From the NCBI GenBank assembly GCA_951213105.1, contig OX578152.1, forward strand, positions 74,577,180 through 74,641,179: DNA of 64,000 nt. The letters run 5' to 3'. The translations under genes and the position numbers were made by a program. This DNA is from Amaurobius ferox (taxonomy: Eukaryota; Arthropoda; Arachnida; Araneae; Amaurobiidae). Under the pieces are notes generated by a model. That model had not been told where the DNA came from. It worked only from the letters and a program-made list of their open reading frames with translations, and did not search any database. Every line of letters starts with the position of its first letter. Within the stretch, counting starts at the first letter, position 1. Of this stretch, positions 45,601 to 56,190 are shown piece by piece.

Positions 45601-45763
45601 ACATTTTAGTTTTTCTTACTTTCTCTGCGCCACCTTTGAAAATAAGCCCGGTTACCGAATGAGAACGAAAATGGAATTAAAAGTGAAATAAATTTAATTA
45701 AAATAAAGAGAACGTTAACATAAGTCTGCAGGGAAAGTCATGTTCTGCTCACATCAGATTTTT
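42651..45763 (-). repeat. Head-to-tail array of four short-form hairpin-ended repeats
   Basis: Units start at 42651, 43441, 44232 and 44994 (periods 790, 791 and 762). Each begins on the plus strand with ACTTTCCCTGCAATACATGG and ends with GCAGGGAAAGTCATGTGCTG and CACATCAGA, followed by TTTTT before the next unit. The 3' hairpin, the (GTCT)n microsatellite and the CGGACTTG..GAACGGCTAG body are present in all. Unit-to-unit identity looks high. Apparent frames of 60-85 codons on both strands recur in each unit and are artefacts. Confidence 0.9.
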
Positions 45764-46275
45764 CATATTGTTTTCCAGAAACTTCAAATTCCTAGAATTA
45801 ATCACTGTAGATTGAAAGTAGAGAGTTGTGAACATCACCTTCTTTATCAGTCGGAAAATATAGTTTAATTAAATATTTGTTCTGATATAATATTTATGAG
45901 CATAATTGCATTTTATTTTTGGCAACAACTACAAATGCAAACAGTGTTTTTTAAAACTGACGTCACCCCAGTGCATGATCTGTGCAAAAGAGAAGTAATG
46001 AAATGTTGAAACAAAGGTATTAAATAGTATCAATTAATTTTAAATTCAATTTTGGAAATTAGGTCATCCATAAAATTAATTAGACTGGCTCGTTAGACTC
46101 GTCAATTACGATGCATTTCAATGTGTGTTTCCCTAGAGCTCGATCTGAGGATAAAACAGTTGTTATTATCATTGTATATATTTAATTTAATGCCGAAAAT
46201 AATTAACGGTGGAATTATGCATATACATAAAGTCAAAGTACTTTTTTAATTTCATTTTCTATATGAAAATAAAAA
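45764..46275. other. Single-copy spacer between array halves
   Basis: About 500 bp of AT-rich sequence without HER similarity. No gene is recognised. Confidence 0.5.
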
Positions 46276-46610
46276 ATCTGATAAGGGCAGCACATGACTT
46301 TCCATACAGACTTGAATTCATTCTCTCTTCATGTCTCTAATAATTCATTATATTAAGTTAAATTGCACAAAATAACACGAATAATTGTTTGGAGTTTCAC
46401 TGAAATTGCACTTTTAAATCAACTTTAATTTTCATTTGGTAACTGAATGTATTTTCAAAGGCGGAGTAGAAAAAATACAAGAAAACTAAAATATCTCGAG
46501 AACGGCTAGGTTTAGAGCAATGGTGTTGATCATCATCAACAATTACGTATAAAACAAGCATTTTATTGATACATTTGAACATACACAATCTTTTATTTTA
46601 GATTTTGACT
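46276..46610 (+). repeat. 5' half of a hairpin-ended repeat, plus orientation
   Basis: It begins TCTGATAAGGGCAGCACATG and ACTTTCC and runs through CGAGAACGGCTAGGTTTAGA to a TTTTAGATTTTGAC block. It is then cut by the next unit, which is in minus orientation. Confidence 0.75.
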
Positions 46611-46616
46611 ATTTTT

Positions 46617-48173
46617 ACTTTCCCTGCAATACATGGTAATATATAGGAAAAGTATTGGAATCATGCCGAAAATCGCAACTCGAGTTTTCGACGAATCTAC
46701 ACGTTTCGAGACCTCTAGAACACGAAAAAACCATTTTTAGCGTGACGTCTGTGTGTGTGTGTCTGTCTGTCTGTTTGTGCAGAGTTTGTATCCACGCTAA
46801 CTAAAAAACTAATGGACCGAATTTTACACAATTTGGTAGGTAAGTCACTTGTGGACGAGTCTGGTGCTGATTAGTTTTGGGTACGATTCGGGATAAAAGA
46901 ACCCGCCTATTTTTGTGAAATGGCCCGCAAAAGCTTGTATCCACTCTAACTGAAAAACTAATGGACCGAATTTCACAAAATTCGGCAGATGAGTCATTTG
47001 TGGGGCACCCTGGTGCTGATTAGATTTTGGTATACTTCGAAAAAAAAATAACCTGCCTTTTTTTGCAAAATGGCCCGCCAAAAACGTCAAAATTTAAACT
47101 AAAGAACTACGTATGCTCAAATATATCCATTAAATGCTTGTTTAATACGTAATGTTTAGAAAAGAAAAGAATAAGACCAACCCCAACACACTAGGACTAC
47201 CCGTTCTCGAGATATTTTCGTTTTTCATTTTTTTCTCTACGCCATCTTTGAAAATAAATCCGGTTACCGAATGAGAACGAAAATTGAATCAAAAATGAAA
47301 TAAATTTAAATAAAATAAAGAGAACGTGGATATAAGTTTGCAGGGAAAGTCATGTGCTGCCCACATCAGATTTTTACTTTCCCTGCAATACATGGTAATA
47401 TATAGGGAAAGTATAGGGAAAGTATAGGGTAATATATAGGGAAAGTATTGGGAATCATGCCGAAAATCGCAACTCGAGTTCTCGACGAATCCACACGTTT
47501 CGAGATCTCTAGAATACGAAAAAACTATTTTCAGCGTGACGGCTGTGTGTGTATCTGTCTGTGTGTCTGTCTGTCTGTGCAGATTTTGTATCCACTCTAA
47601 CTAAAAAACTAATTGACTGAATTTCATAAAATTTGGTAGGTAAGTCACTTGTAGGCGAATCTGGTGCTGATTAGTTTTGGATACGATTTGGGATAAAAGA
47701 AACCGCCTTTTTTTGCGAAATGGCCCGAAAAAGCCTGTATCCACTCTAACTAAAAAACTAATGGACCGAATTTCACAAAATTCGGTAGATACGTTGCTTG
47801 TGGGTCACCCTGGTGCTGATAAGATTTTGGTACTATTCGGAAAAAAATAACTTGCCTTGTTTTGCAAAATGGCCCGCAAAAATCATCAAAATCTGAAATA
47901 AAAAACTACGTATGCACAAATATATCCATTAGATGCTTGTTTCATACGTAATTTTTAACGAAGGAAAGAATAAGATGAACCCCATTACTCTAAGACAAGC
48001 CGTTCTCGAGATATTTTAGTTATTTCTTATTTTCTCTACACCACGTTTGAAAATAAGTCCAGTTACCAAATGAAAACGAAAATTAAATTGAAAAGAAATA
48101 AATTTAATTAAAATAAAGAAAACGTGGATATAAGTCTGCAGAGAAAGTCATGTGCTGTCCACATCATATTTTT
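46617..48173 (-). repeat. Array of two more short-form hairpin-ended repeats
   Basis: Units start at 46617 and 47376 (period 759), with the same ends and junction (CATCAGA, TTTTT, ACTTTCCC) as the 42.6-45.8 kb array. In the second unit the terminal hairpin has a local triplication of TATAGGGAAAG (47401-47450). Confidence 0.9.
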
Positions 48174-48179
48174 TATTTT

Positions 48180-48512
48180 GCGGATCATTTTGCAAAAGAA
48201 GACAGGTTCTTTTTTACCAAATCATACCTGAATCTAATCAGCTCCAGGGTAACTTGCAAATATCTTATCTACCAGGTTTTGGGAAATTTGGCCAATTAGC
48301 ATTTTAGCTAGAATGAATACTCACATTGTACAGCCAGACACACACACGCATACACAGATACACACATACATACACACACAGACGTACGCTAAAAATAGTT
48401 TTTCGTATTCTAAGCGTTCCAAAACGTGTAGATCCGTCGAAAACTTGAGCTGCAATTTTCAACACGATTCTTATACTTTTCCTATACATTAACATATATT
48501 ATAGGGAAAGTG
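48180..48512 (+). repeat. 3' half of a hairpin-ended repeat, plus orientation
   Basis: From TTTGCAAAAGAAGACAGGTT through a CACACACACGCATACACAG run and TAGATCCGTCGAAAACTTGA to a decayed terminal hairpin ending ATAGGGAAAGTGAAC. With 46276-46610 it may represent one plus-strand copy split by the two minus-strand units. Confidence 0.7.
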
Positions 48513-48559
48513 AACATATGAGAAATTGAAAGCATAGGATAATCATAATAAAAGTTTAT

Positions 48560-49265
48560 CCATTCAAAGCTTTTTAAAGAGGTTTCCATTTACCAAATAA
48601 TTGTTTATCATAGCATTAAAGTAGATGTTCAAAGCTCTTGCCAACCGCAGATAGTCATGTCTGAAAACGTCGACACATGGATTGATGAACGTGTCAGAAA
48701 ATGCCAGGACACTTGTGGACAAATGCTGCTGTCTCAACAACTCTAACGACAAGGTCAGCATTTGATGTTACAAGGGTCTCGAAAACCCCCTCGAGTGAGC
48801 TGGACGGTCTATGTCAAAGAGTTAGACTCACTAGAGGTAGTCTTTCCTTTCTTTAGCCATCTTAAAAGCATGGCCAGTATGTCCCCTTTTGGTTCTGCAA
48901 ATGAACACCAGATTTGGCACGGTCGCGTTAGAACGGCGCATTATAGTAGTTCCAGAAAATTGTAAAAGTGTGCCATTGTGGCAGTTTGTTCATTGTTATA
49001 CACAACTTTCTTTTTTAAGAATCTTAATCTACGACCGTCTGAGTTCTCAGGAATCTCGTAAACAAGGCTTTTGAGGTAACCCCACAGGAAGAAATCAATG
49101 GGGAACAAGCAACCTCGAAGGGAACAAGTCGGGGGGGACTGTGGTGCTCAAGAAGGGTCCTTCCCGGCCAATCCATCTTGTAGGAAAGATCCTATTGAGA
49201 TAGTCCTGCACATCCTGACTGAAACATGCACAACTGCGGATTGTAAGGACTTTGAACACCTACTT
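48560..49265 (-). pseudogene. Decayed Tc1/mariner (IS630-type) transposase
   Basis: On the minus strand RWIGREGP, PPDLFP and then, after a frame change, IDFFLWGYLKSLVYEIPENS correspond to the RWIGRxGP...RSPDLxPLDFFLWGxxKSLVYE block seen in the intact-framed remnant at 8986-9375. Frameshifts and stops are frequent. Terminal repeats were not found. Confidence 0.65.
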
Positions 49266-49478
49266 TAATACTATGATGAACAATTGTAATTGCTATGTCT
49301 AATAAACCTGTGTTGTATTACCTGCATTCCTTTCTTTTTGTTTCTTTCTTCATCCGTAGTGCCCCAAGGTCGCGTTTGCGGTCACATGCTCCTATGCAAA
49401 ACGGGCTTGTTTTTGTATGCCCGACTTACTCTTAAAGTTTGTCTAAGACCTTTTGGATTACACTGCATAAAGAAAGAA
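49266..49478. other. Unassigned short gap
   Basis: No gene is visible. CTAATAAACCTGTGTTGT contains an isolated AATAAA. Confidence 0.4.
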
Positions 49479-50406
49479 TCTGATGTGGGCAACACATGAC
49501 TTTCCTTATATAATGTAATGAATTTACTACTTTTACAGTAAAAAAATATGTTTTTCTTATAGTAGATACTAATATTCCAAGATATTGAATTTTCGACAAT
49601 TAGTCGTCATTTTCATTGATTTAGCGTCATTTTTATCCATTTGGCGAGATTTTCGTTAATTTGGCAACATTTAAAAAAAGTCGCCAAGTTGGCGACATTT
49701 CGCCACAATCTCGCCAACCGTTATGCACTAAGAAATAAGTTATTCTCACAGCAGATAAATGACTATTGGCGTTCAGATAAAAAAGTATTACTCAGAGTAT
49801 TATATACAAAAGTATTATTCAAAGTATCTTTTTTCATGAATGAAACGAGCTAGATCCACGAGAATGATGTCACTCAATTTATCTCATGGTATTACATATG
49901 AAAAGTGAACATGTTTCCCAATAGGAAATATTTCTTTCTATTTTATATGACTTTTTGATAATTTTTTTGAAAAATGTACAATATCTCGAGAACGGTTCGT
50001 GTTAGCGTTCTAAAATTTATGTCAATCGTTTTCTAATGAAAAATTACATAAGAAATGTCTATTTGCGTAACTTCATTAGTGGTTTTGATTTTTTGACGAT
50101 TTTTTCAAAATTTCATTCGAAAATTTAGGGGGGTTCTGAACATTCGATTGCGGATAAAAACAATAGGCTCCCAGTGTTTATGGATTGTGATTTTTGTGCC
50201 AAATTTGGTTTGAATCGGTCCATTCGTTCGTCAGTTATCGTCTCCACAGGCTCACTGACACACACACACACAGAGACATCTTCAAAAATGTTTTATTCGT
50301 GATCAGGGATGCTTGAAACGTGCTTTCCCGTCGAAAACTTGAATTCGAATTTTCGACCCCGTCACAATACTTTCCTTATACATTATGTATATAAGGAAAG
50401 TAAAAA
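49479..50406 (+). mobile_element. Hairpin-ended repeat, long form, complete
   Basis: 5' end TCTGATGTGGGCAACACATG then ACTTTCCTTATAT. 3' hairpin CTTTCCTTATACATTATG with ATATAAGGAAAGTAAAAA. The interior matches 27666-28594 closely, including TTTCGTTAATTTGGCAACA motifs, CTAGATCCACGAGAATGATG, GAACGGTTCGTGTTAGCG and a CACACACACACAGAGA run. It is the cleanest long-form copy in the window. Confidence 0.8.
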
Positions 50407-51600
50407 TAATCTTCATATTTAAAGACTTCCAGTATATATTTGTTTATCATTCAGCAGATGCCGTTTGTTTCTACATCTGGACTACTGACTTTATAAACAG
50501 GTGGGGTTATTATGTTAAGAATATACATCAAAATATTTTTCTAAAATCACAGCTCAATATTTCCGTCGTTGGGTAGTTACCTTTATAATATTTTTTATAT
50601 TATACTTAAAGGAATAAATCCCCCTAGCTTAAGGTAGAACGTATTTTCTGATCGTTAAACAAGATTCGTATCCAAACATCGAGAATCTATGAGGGTATGA
50701 GCGTCTATATGGAGGGGGGTGCAAGAAGGGGCACGTGTCCCCCTGGACATTTAATTTCACAAAGGTGGACATTAATCTAGTGGATGCTATGCATCTTATT
50801 TTAAAGTTTGCCTCACTGACGCCAATGGTTTGCTTTCTCCCCGAGAGAAGTTCTATAGGCGCCGATGTTTGATGGCTGGTGAAAAGTAACTGTTATTATT
50901 CATATCTATTTGAGTAGATATAAAAATGCCGAAAAATAGGGATTACAGCGTAAACGCCAAATTCGATAAATCATTAACTTTTTAACTGTTCAACTTTTAG
51001 GATGTTTTATCGAAAATTAAAATACTCCATGCTTTAAGCGTTAATAATACTCAGTTTATTACATTTTGACTATCGGTACGTCTATTAAAATAAATAAACG
51101 CACACATTTTCTATTGGAAGTGAAAACAAATCAGTGTCGTCTAGAGGATTTTGTGTTTTTCAAAAAAAGCACTTGACACTTACGCTATTTATTCAACTTT
51201 AAAGTTTTCCTACTTTTAAATTTCCATTTCATTTCAAACAACATTAAGCTACCGCAAACTATATACATATTTTCACAACTTCGTTTCGTCTTTGTAAAAG
51301 AATGATCTTTACATAGGACAAAGAAAAGCAGTAATTACTTCTTTTTAATTTAAAAGAATTGGAAATTAATCAAAGGATTAGAAAGTGCCTGTCGTGGCAT
51401 TTTGAAATACAATAATGACTCTTGTAATTGACTTTTCCGCCGTGTAAACTTAATTATGTTAACAAGGAATCCTTTCTAAGTAAAATCGAAAAATTTTATA
51501 AGAAATATTCTTAAACATATGTATACATATTATTACAAGTCTATGGCAAAATATCTAGAGTGAGTATTTTCACTCGGTTTTTTGATGCATTCATATTACA
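50407..51600. other. Unassigned stretch
   Basis: No supported gene. At 50718-50755 a G/C-rich motif (GGAGGGGGGTGCAAGAAGGG, then GCACGTGTCCCCCT) resembles hAT subterminal sequence but is isolated. Confidence 0.4.
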
Positions 51601-51836
51601 TAGTGGTTAGCGCTGTATGTATCATTATTATCTGTATAAGAGTCTAACGTGTTAATGTCTTTCTAGACCTTCCAGCAGCTCCCTGTGACCTAAGGCTAAG
51701 TATTTGCACATTTACAATATCAATCAAGGAGAAGAACTTAACAAGGCCAATGTTCAATTAAGATGACTGTCTTTGACACTCAGTACTGTACATTGTTAAC
51801 CCTTTTCGGACGGCAAATGCGTCTTGCGGAAGCAAG

Positions 51837-51956
51837 AATTGCTTTTGTTGGGTAGAGTAGTAGCACTTTGCTACTGCAAGTTGCTTTAGTTGGGTAGAGT
51901 AGTGTTGGACAGAGTTGGGTAGAGTTGGGTAGAGTAGTAGCAGTTGGGCAGAGAAT
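51837..51956. repeat. Short tandem repeat, unit about 11 bp
   Basis: GTTGGGTAGAG occurs about six times, exact or with one change, some copies extended by TAGTAGCA. The neighbouring GTAGCACTTTGCTACTGC forms a small hairpin (TAGCA/TGCTA). Confidence 0.7.
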
Positions 51957-51960
51957 TTAG

Positions 51961-52500
51961 GTTGCGGGGGAAAGACGAAGTTACATGGTGGTAAGTAGGT
52001 CAAAACATTTCTCTCAGCCGGCATCTGAAGGAGTAAACAATGAAAATGGAAAGCGATATTTTCGGATTTTAGTTGTGATTGCGTTCTTTTAAAATGGTTT
52101 AACATTGATTTTTTTTTTGTTTTGTCCGGGTATCGAGATGTTTTATTGTTTTATATTCTTTTTCATGTGGTGTTTATTGTTTTGAGGAGTTACACATATT
52201 TAATGGCTATGTGTCGTGGCTATGTAAAGGTGTCATAAGATCCCATGTGAATGATTCGAGATGGGGTTGGGAGTTGTCACTGCCTGAAAGGAAAAATACC
52301 ACTCCTGAATGACAATAATGCACATTAAAGATAGATTGGTTTTCTTGGGATTTTTTTAGATTTTCTGTTTTTTTTAAATGTAAAAAACAGGGTGGTAAAA
52401 CAGATTTAACCCAGGTAAGTTGTCTGGGAGAGGCATATAAGAAATTCAGGAAACCTCAGGAATTATTATTTAGATTTTATCTGACTCTTGAGAAATCTCT

Positions 52501-52501
<1 letters not shown>
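51961..52501. other. Unassigned stretch
   Basis: T-rich sequence before the TA array. No gene is recognised. Confidence 0.4.

Positions 52502-52536
<35 letters not shown>
52502..52536. repeat. (TA)n microsatellite
   Basis: An uninterrupted TA run of about 35 bp directly abuts the 3' end of the RT element on the minus strand. Confidence 0.95.
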
Positions 52537-52538
<2 letters not shown>

Positions 52539-53882
52539 TGAAGGATTTTAATCGAAAATTACGCATAACCTACTGTATGTACAAAAAAACCCATCACTAG
52601 CATATCTGTTACAAATGAGTAACTATAGACCAAGACTAAGGATAAAGATAGAAGGTAACATATCACTACAATGGTAAAGGGGGATGAGAAGAATATTAGG
52701 ATACAAAATTCACAAGTAAAAGTATATAAATATAAATAAAAATGAAAAAGAAAACACGGCAAAAATGAGAAAAGGCAACAATAATTAGCTCAAGATAAAA
52801 GATTAAGACATAGAGAACAATCAATTGAAACTACACAAAAATGGCGGTTAGTTCGAAATTGCATTCTCATCAGGACAGCCATACAATTCGAATTAAAACC
52901 GATAGAATAGCCAGTTTCTGACAATGGCGATAGTATTTAACTATTGACACCATTGGAACTGTCTACTGGCTAGTGGAAGGAGAAAAATAAATCAATTGAA
53001 TTACAAATTAGAAAAATAATATGAACTCACAAGCATTGCCACCGCGTGTAAGTTGAACAAGCGACTGAGCATTTCACCTCACTTCGTCAATGCGAGTGGG
53101 CACCGGAATGAATACATTTGAACGATACATAATATGTATGGAGACTTTCAAAAATAGTAATCAGTATAGGACTCAGGAAAAGTGGAAAACAGTCATTCGA
53201 AAATAGTAAACAGTATTAGACTCAGGCCAAGTCGTAAGTTAGGTGATAAGAATGGGTGAATTCTCAAAATTGAGTTATCCAATCAAAGATAAATAATGCA
53301 TGTGTAAAATGATTACGTGGTATATTTGAAATTACTAATAATATTATTTACAAATACTTCCGGATATAGGTAATTTTGACAAATGCGTTTAAGATTATTG
53401 ATGTGGAGAAAGTGAAACCGAGGATCAGAAAGTCGATGTATTCGAAATAGCTGGTTTAAAATGATGTTTCTAAACAATTGAATAGAATTACAAGATTGAT
53501 ATGATAGCAGCTTTATGATAGTGAAGTTGTAAGAATCTTTTTTGTCATATAGATTGGTGATTACATGACTATTGAGGGTATCTAAATTAAGGTCTAAAAA
53601 ATTTACAGTTTGACTAACACTAGGCTCATTAGGAATTAATTCTAGGTTAGATGGGTAAAAATCAATATTAATTAGATAAGAATCATCAATGATGATACAA
53701 ATTAAGTCGTCAACATATCTATATATAATATATGAATTAGAGTTCAAATGACATTCATAATAATAAAGATATAAGTTAGCGAGTATACTACTACTACAGC
53801 CACCTTGTGGTACACCAGATGTTTGTATATAAATGTTATCACCTTGGATAATATAATTGTTGTATAACACAAAGTGTAAGAG

Positions 53883-53885
<3 letters not shown>
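52537..53885 (-). mobile_element. 5'-truncated retroelement between (TA)n runs (tentatively Penelope-like)
   Basis: This segment lies between (TA)n at 52502-52536 and at 53884-53912. On the minus strand it has an RT fragment (53885-53313) followed by 770 bp of non-coding 3' sequence. The landmarks TTCATTCCGGTGCCCACTCG, GGCTATTCTATCGGTTTTAA and GGTCTATAGTTACTCATTTG are shared in order with the copy at 57986-59336. The element is therefore a repeat with a defined 3' end next to TA repeats and a variable 5' end. Confidence 0.75.
53313..53885 (-). CDS. Reverse-transcriptase fragment, tentatively Penelope-like
   Basis: A 190-codon uninterrupted frame. GVPQGGCSSSILANLYLYYY is RT motif B (template/primer grip) and IIYRYVDDLICI is the catalytic YxDD box. 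A downstream VNFLDLNL and LYDKKDSYNFTIIKL follow, then a helical tail. The RYVDD, FLDL and YDKxD sequence of motifs resembles the RT group often placed with Penelope-like elements; I cannot confirm the clade. The fingers domain with the first catalytic aspartate and any GIY-YIG endonuclease are missing because the frame begins in the TA repeat, so this fragment cannot work alone. A start codon is not meaningful here. Confidence 0.65.

Positions 53886-53912
<27 letters not shown>
53884..53912. repeat. (TA)n microsatellite
   Basis: About 28 bp of TA repeats separating the RT fragment from the next repeat unit. Confidence 0.95.
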
Positions 53913-53913
<1 letters not shown>

Positions 53914-54430
53914 AAAAGGTTTAAAGGTCCAATGAAAGAAAAGTGAGAAGCTGTAACTCGAAAAACCTAACTTTCTAACAAGCTTGCGAAATAAAAGTAT
54001 AAAACAGCAAATCTTCAATCAAATGGAAAAAAATACAAATTTCGAATCATCAAGTCTAAGAAAAGTATCAAAAAACAAAGGTATGGATTCAAAAAAAGAA
54101 TAACAGACGAAATACAAGCACACACGCTAGACACATGGACAAGACTCTTGGCCTAAATCAGGATTTGTTCACTTCCTTAAAACTCGATATCAAGTCCAAG
54201 TGTTTTGTAGAAGCAAACGCAAAAATGTATGTTTCTGAAGAAATAGATGGATTATATCTGTAAAAGAGGAGGATGGGAGAGATGATGCACGACAGAGCAG
54301 TCGCAATGTGGGAAGCTCGGTAAGCCAGGACGTTGAGGAGACCTGCAGATGATACGGAGTAGCAATAGAGTCTTACATGCATTTCTAAAATCCAGAGATA
54401 TTGAAAACTGTATGGAAGACGTTTTGTGAA
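53913..54430 (-). repeat. TA-bounded repeat, type 2, copy 1
   Basis: Read on the minus strand it ends at the TA run with GTTACAGCTTCTCACTTTTC, CATTGGACCTTTAAACC. The same end occurs at 57425 (minus) and 60835 (plus). Internal matches include TGATGATTCGAAATTTG-type and TTTAGGCCAAGAG-type blocks. It is non-coding, and probably the 3' tail of a related retroelement. Confidence 0.55.
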
Positions 54431-55009
54431 GAATAAACCATTTGCACGATTCTGAGTCGGAGTCTAATTTATTGCATTTTCCTACTTCATTCTAGCGCAC
54501 CCATAATATACGAATTATTCACTCTATTTCCGAAGAAATGGGTTTAATCAGGAGTCAAATGTCCCTCATCCACGGATGATTCCCGCAGCTTTGCGACAAC
54601 CAAGCAACGAACAGGTCGGAGTCATCATACTGCTCTGACGCATATTAAATATCACATTGATCCGTTATATTTTTTGGATTTTCAGTTATTTTATGTTTTA
54701 GAAAGATTTTTAGGAGATTTTCGCACAAATCAGTTTTTTATCAACTGAAAATATTATCACAGAGTTTCCATATTAATACCTAGCGGAAAGATCTAGAAAT
54801 TATCTTTTAAATAAATGTTGAACGGAATGCATATTAATAATAGACGAATTTTTACAATAATAGACGAATAATAAGAGACGAATAATAATAGACGATTATA
54901 TAAAGAATACATACTTTTCGTGTGTTTAGAAGAAATATGACTTCTATCTATGATAATAAAGGAAGATTCCATCTGTTTGTATCGACTGTAACGGAAAATC
55001 TTATCATCG
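54431..55009. other. Unassigned stretch with short tandem repeat
   Basis: At 54835-54893 AATAATAGACGA recurs four or five times. A GC-richer patch at 54540-54650 is not recognised. Confidence 0.45.
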
Positions 55010-56078
55010 TTACGTCCGTGACATTTGGTACAGGGGTACTTTAACTTCCGAGATTTTATCCCATAGTTTCCATCTTAACATTATCGGCACATCGATGTTT
55101 AACACTTTCCAACTTAGTTGAAAAGTGTTTATGACTTTGCTCATTGTCTGTTTGTCTGTTTGCACGATAACTGTAGTGATAATGACTTGATCAAAATGAA
55201 ATTTTAGCACGTTATTGAGACGATCTGTGAGACATATGGGAAAGTAAATGAATAATTCCACACAATTAGTTTTGGATTGAAAAAGTGAAATACACTGAAC
55301 CCTATGGGACCTGATTTTTCAAACATTTTTTAAGCAAAGTTAAAATTCACAAATTACTTCGAAAATTTTTGAAAGTATTTAAACTATCCCCTAAAATATA
55401 TAAAAAAAATTCAGCAAAATGTGTCCAGTAGTTTTTAAATGAAAATTAAAGTAATAATTACGCCCATATTCTATGAAGAGACCACGTGACCTATTTCAAA
55501 ATAAAAAAATGCCATTCATCTTTTTTTCCCAGTGTGAAATTCGTGATTTATAAAATTCTTTTAAATTTATATTTAGTGTCGCATCCGCCCTAAAAGTGCT
55601 TTATTCTTACGTATTTTCTGTAGATCTATATTCTGTGCCAAAGCAATTAACAATATTTTTTAATTTAAATGATCATCAAACTTTGATTATTTCTACAATG
55701 AAGTCCAATTTTAATTGATGTAGAATGTAAACAAGTGAGTATAAGATGAGATTATAAGAATTGCTGATTTTTTTTACTCAAAATTAGGTATCTCTAGAGT
55801 CTGGAATAAAAGTGATATGAATGAAATATTCATTATTTTTACATAGAGATCCAGACGATTTATATTTCGATGACTTCATTTGAATAAATTTAATTTTTTT
55901 CGATGAAGTTTTAAGTTTTCAAATATAAAAAATTACTGAAGTACTGTGATAATTTAAAATTTATCAAAGCTCACTGTGTCGCATTCTAGAAACGTTTAAG
56001 TAAAATAACATTTTAGAGGAAAGTACTTCAATCAATGCTTTATGCATGATTGATTTTTCTTGTTTCTTATTGCTGTTA
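55010..56078 (+). repeat. AB repeat, copy with B then A
   Basis: The most complete uninterrupted AB repeat, orientation opposite to that at 2675-6870. B part 55010-55450 (AAAAGTGTTTATGACTTTG, CTGTTTGTCTGTTTGC, TATGGGACCTGATTTTTCAA), A part to 56078 (ATTTCTACAATGAAGTCC, TTCGATGAAGTTTTAAG, GCATGATTGATTTTTCTTG). It confirms that A and B are parts of one repeat. Confidence 0.75.
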
Positions 56079-56190
56079 TAAGCGGGCGTATTGTTAAAGC
56101 GTTCTTTGGCTTTAGTTAATACGCTTCGCGTTCCGGTGTGATTTTAATCAGAGATTTGCATCTTAACTCCCGGTAACGCCGGGTTAGATT
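56079..56190 (+). mobile_element. Helitron 3' end
   Basis: The sequence CTCCCGGTAACGCCGGGTTA forms a short stem (CCCGG/CCGGG) and is followed by GATTACTAG then T. A GC hairpin some 10 nt before a terminal CTAG, with T as the next base, is the standard Helitron 3' end. Its 5' TC end was not identified, so only about 110 bp can be assigned. Confidence 0.55.

Noticed and set aside
42651..48173. CRISPR-like regular repeats
   Set aside because: Units are about 0.78 kb with no unique spacers and lie in a eukaryotic repeat context; this is an array of mobile elements.
52853..52873. Hammerhead ribozyme call
   Set aside because: The CTGATGA half-core is present but GAAA is not, and I could not pair flanking stems or find a cleavage triplet; kept only as a low-interest observation.
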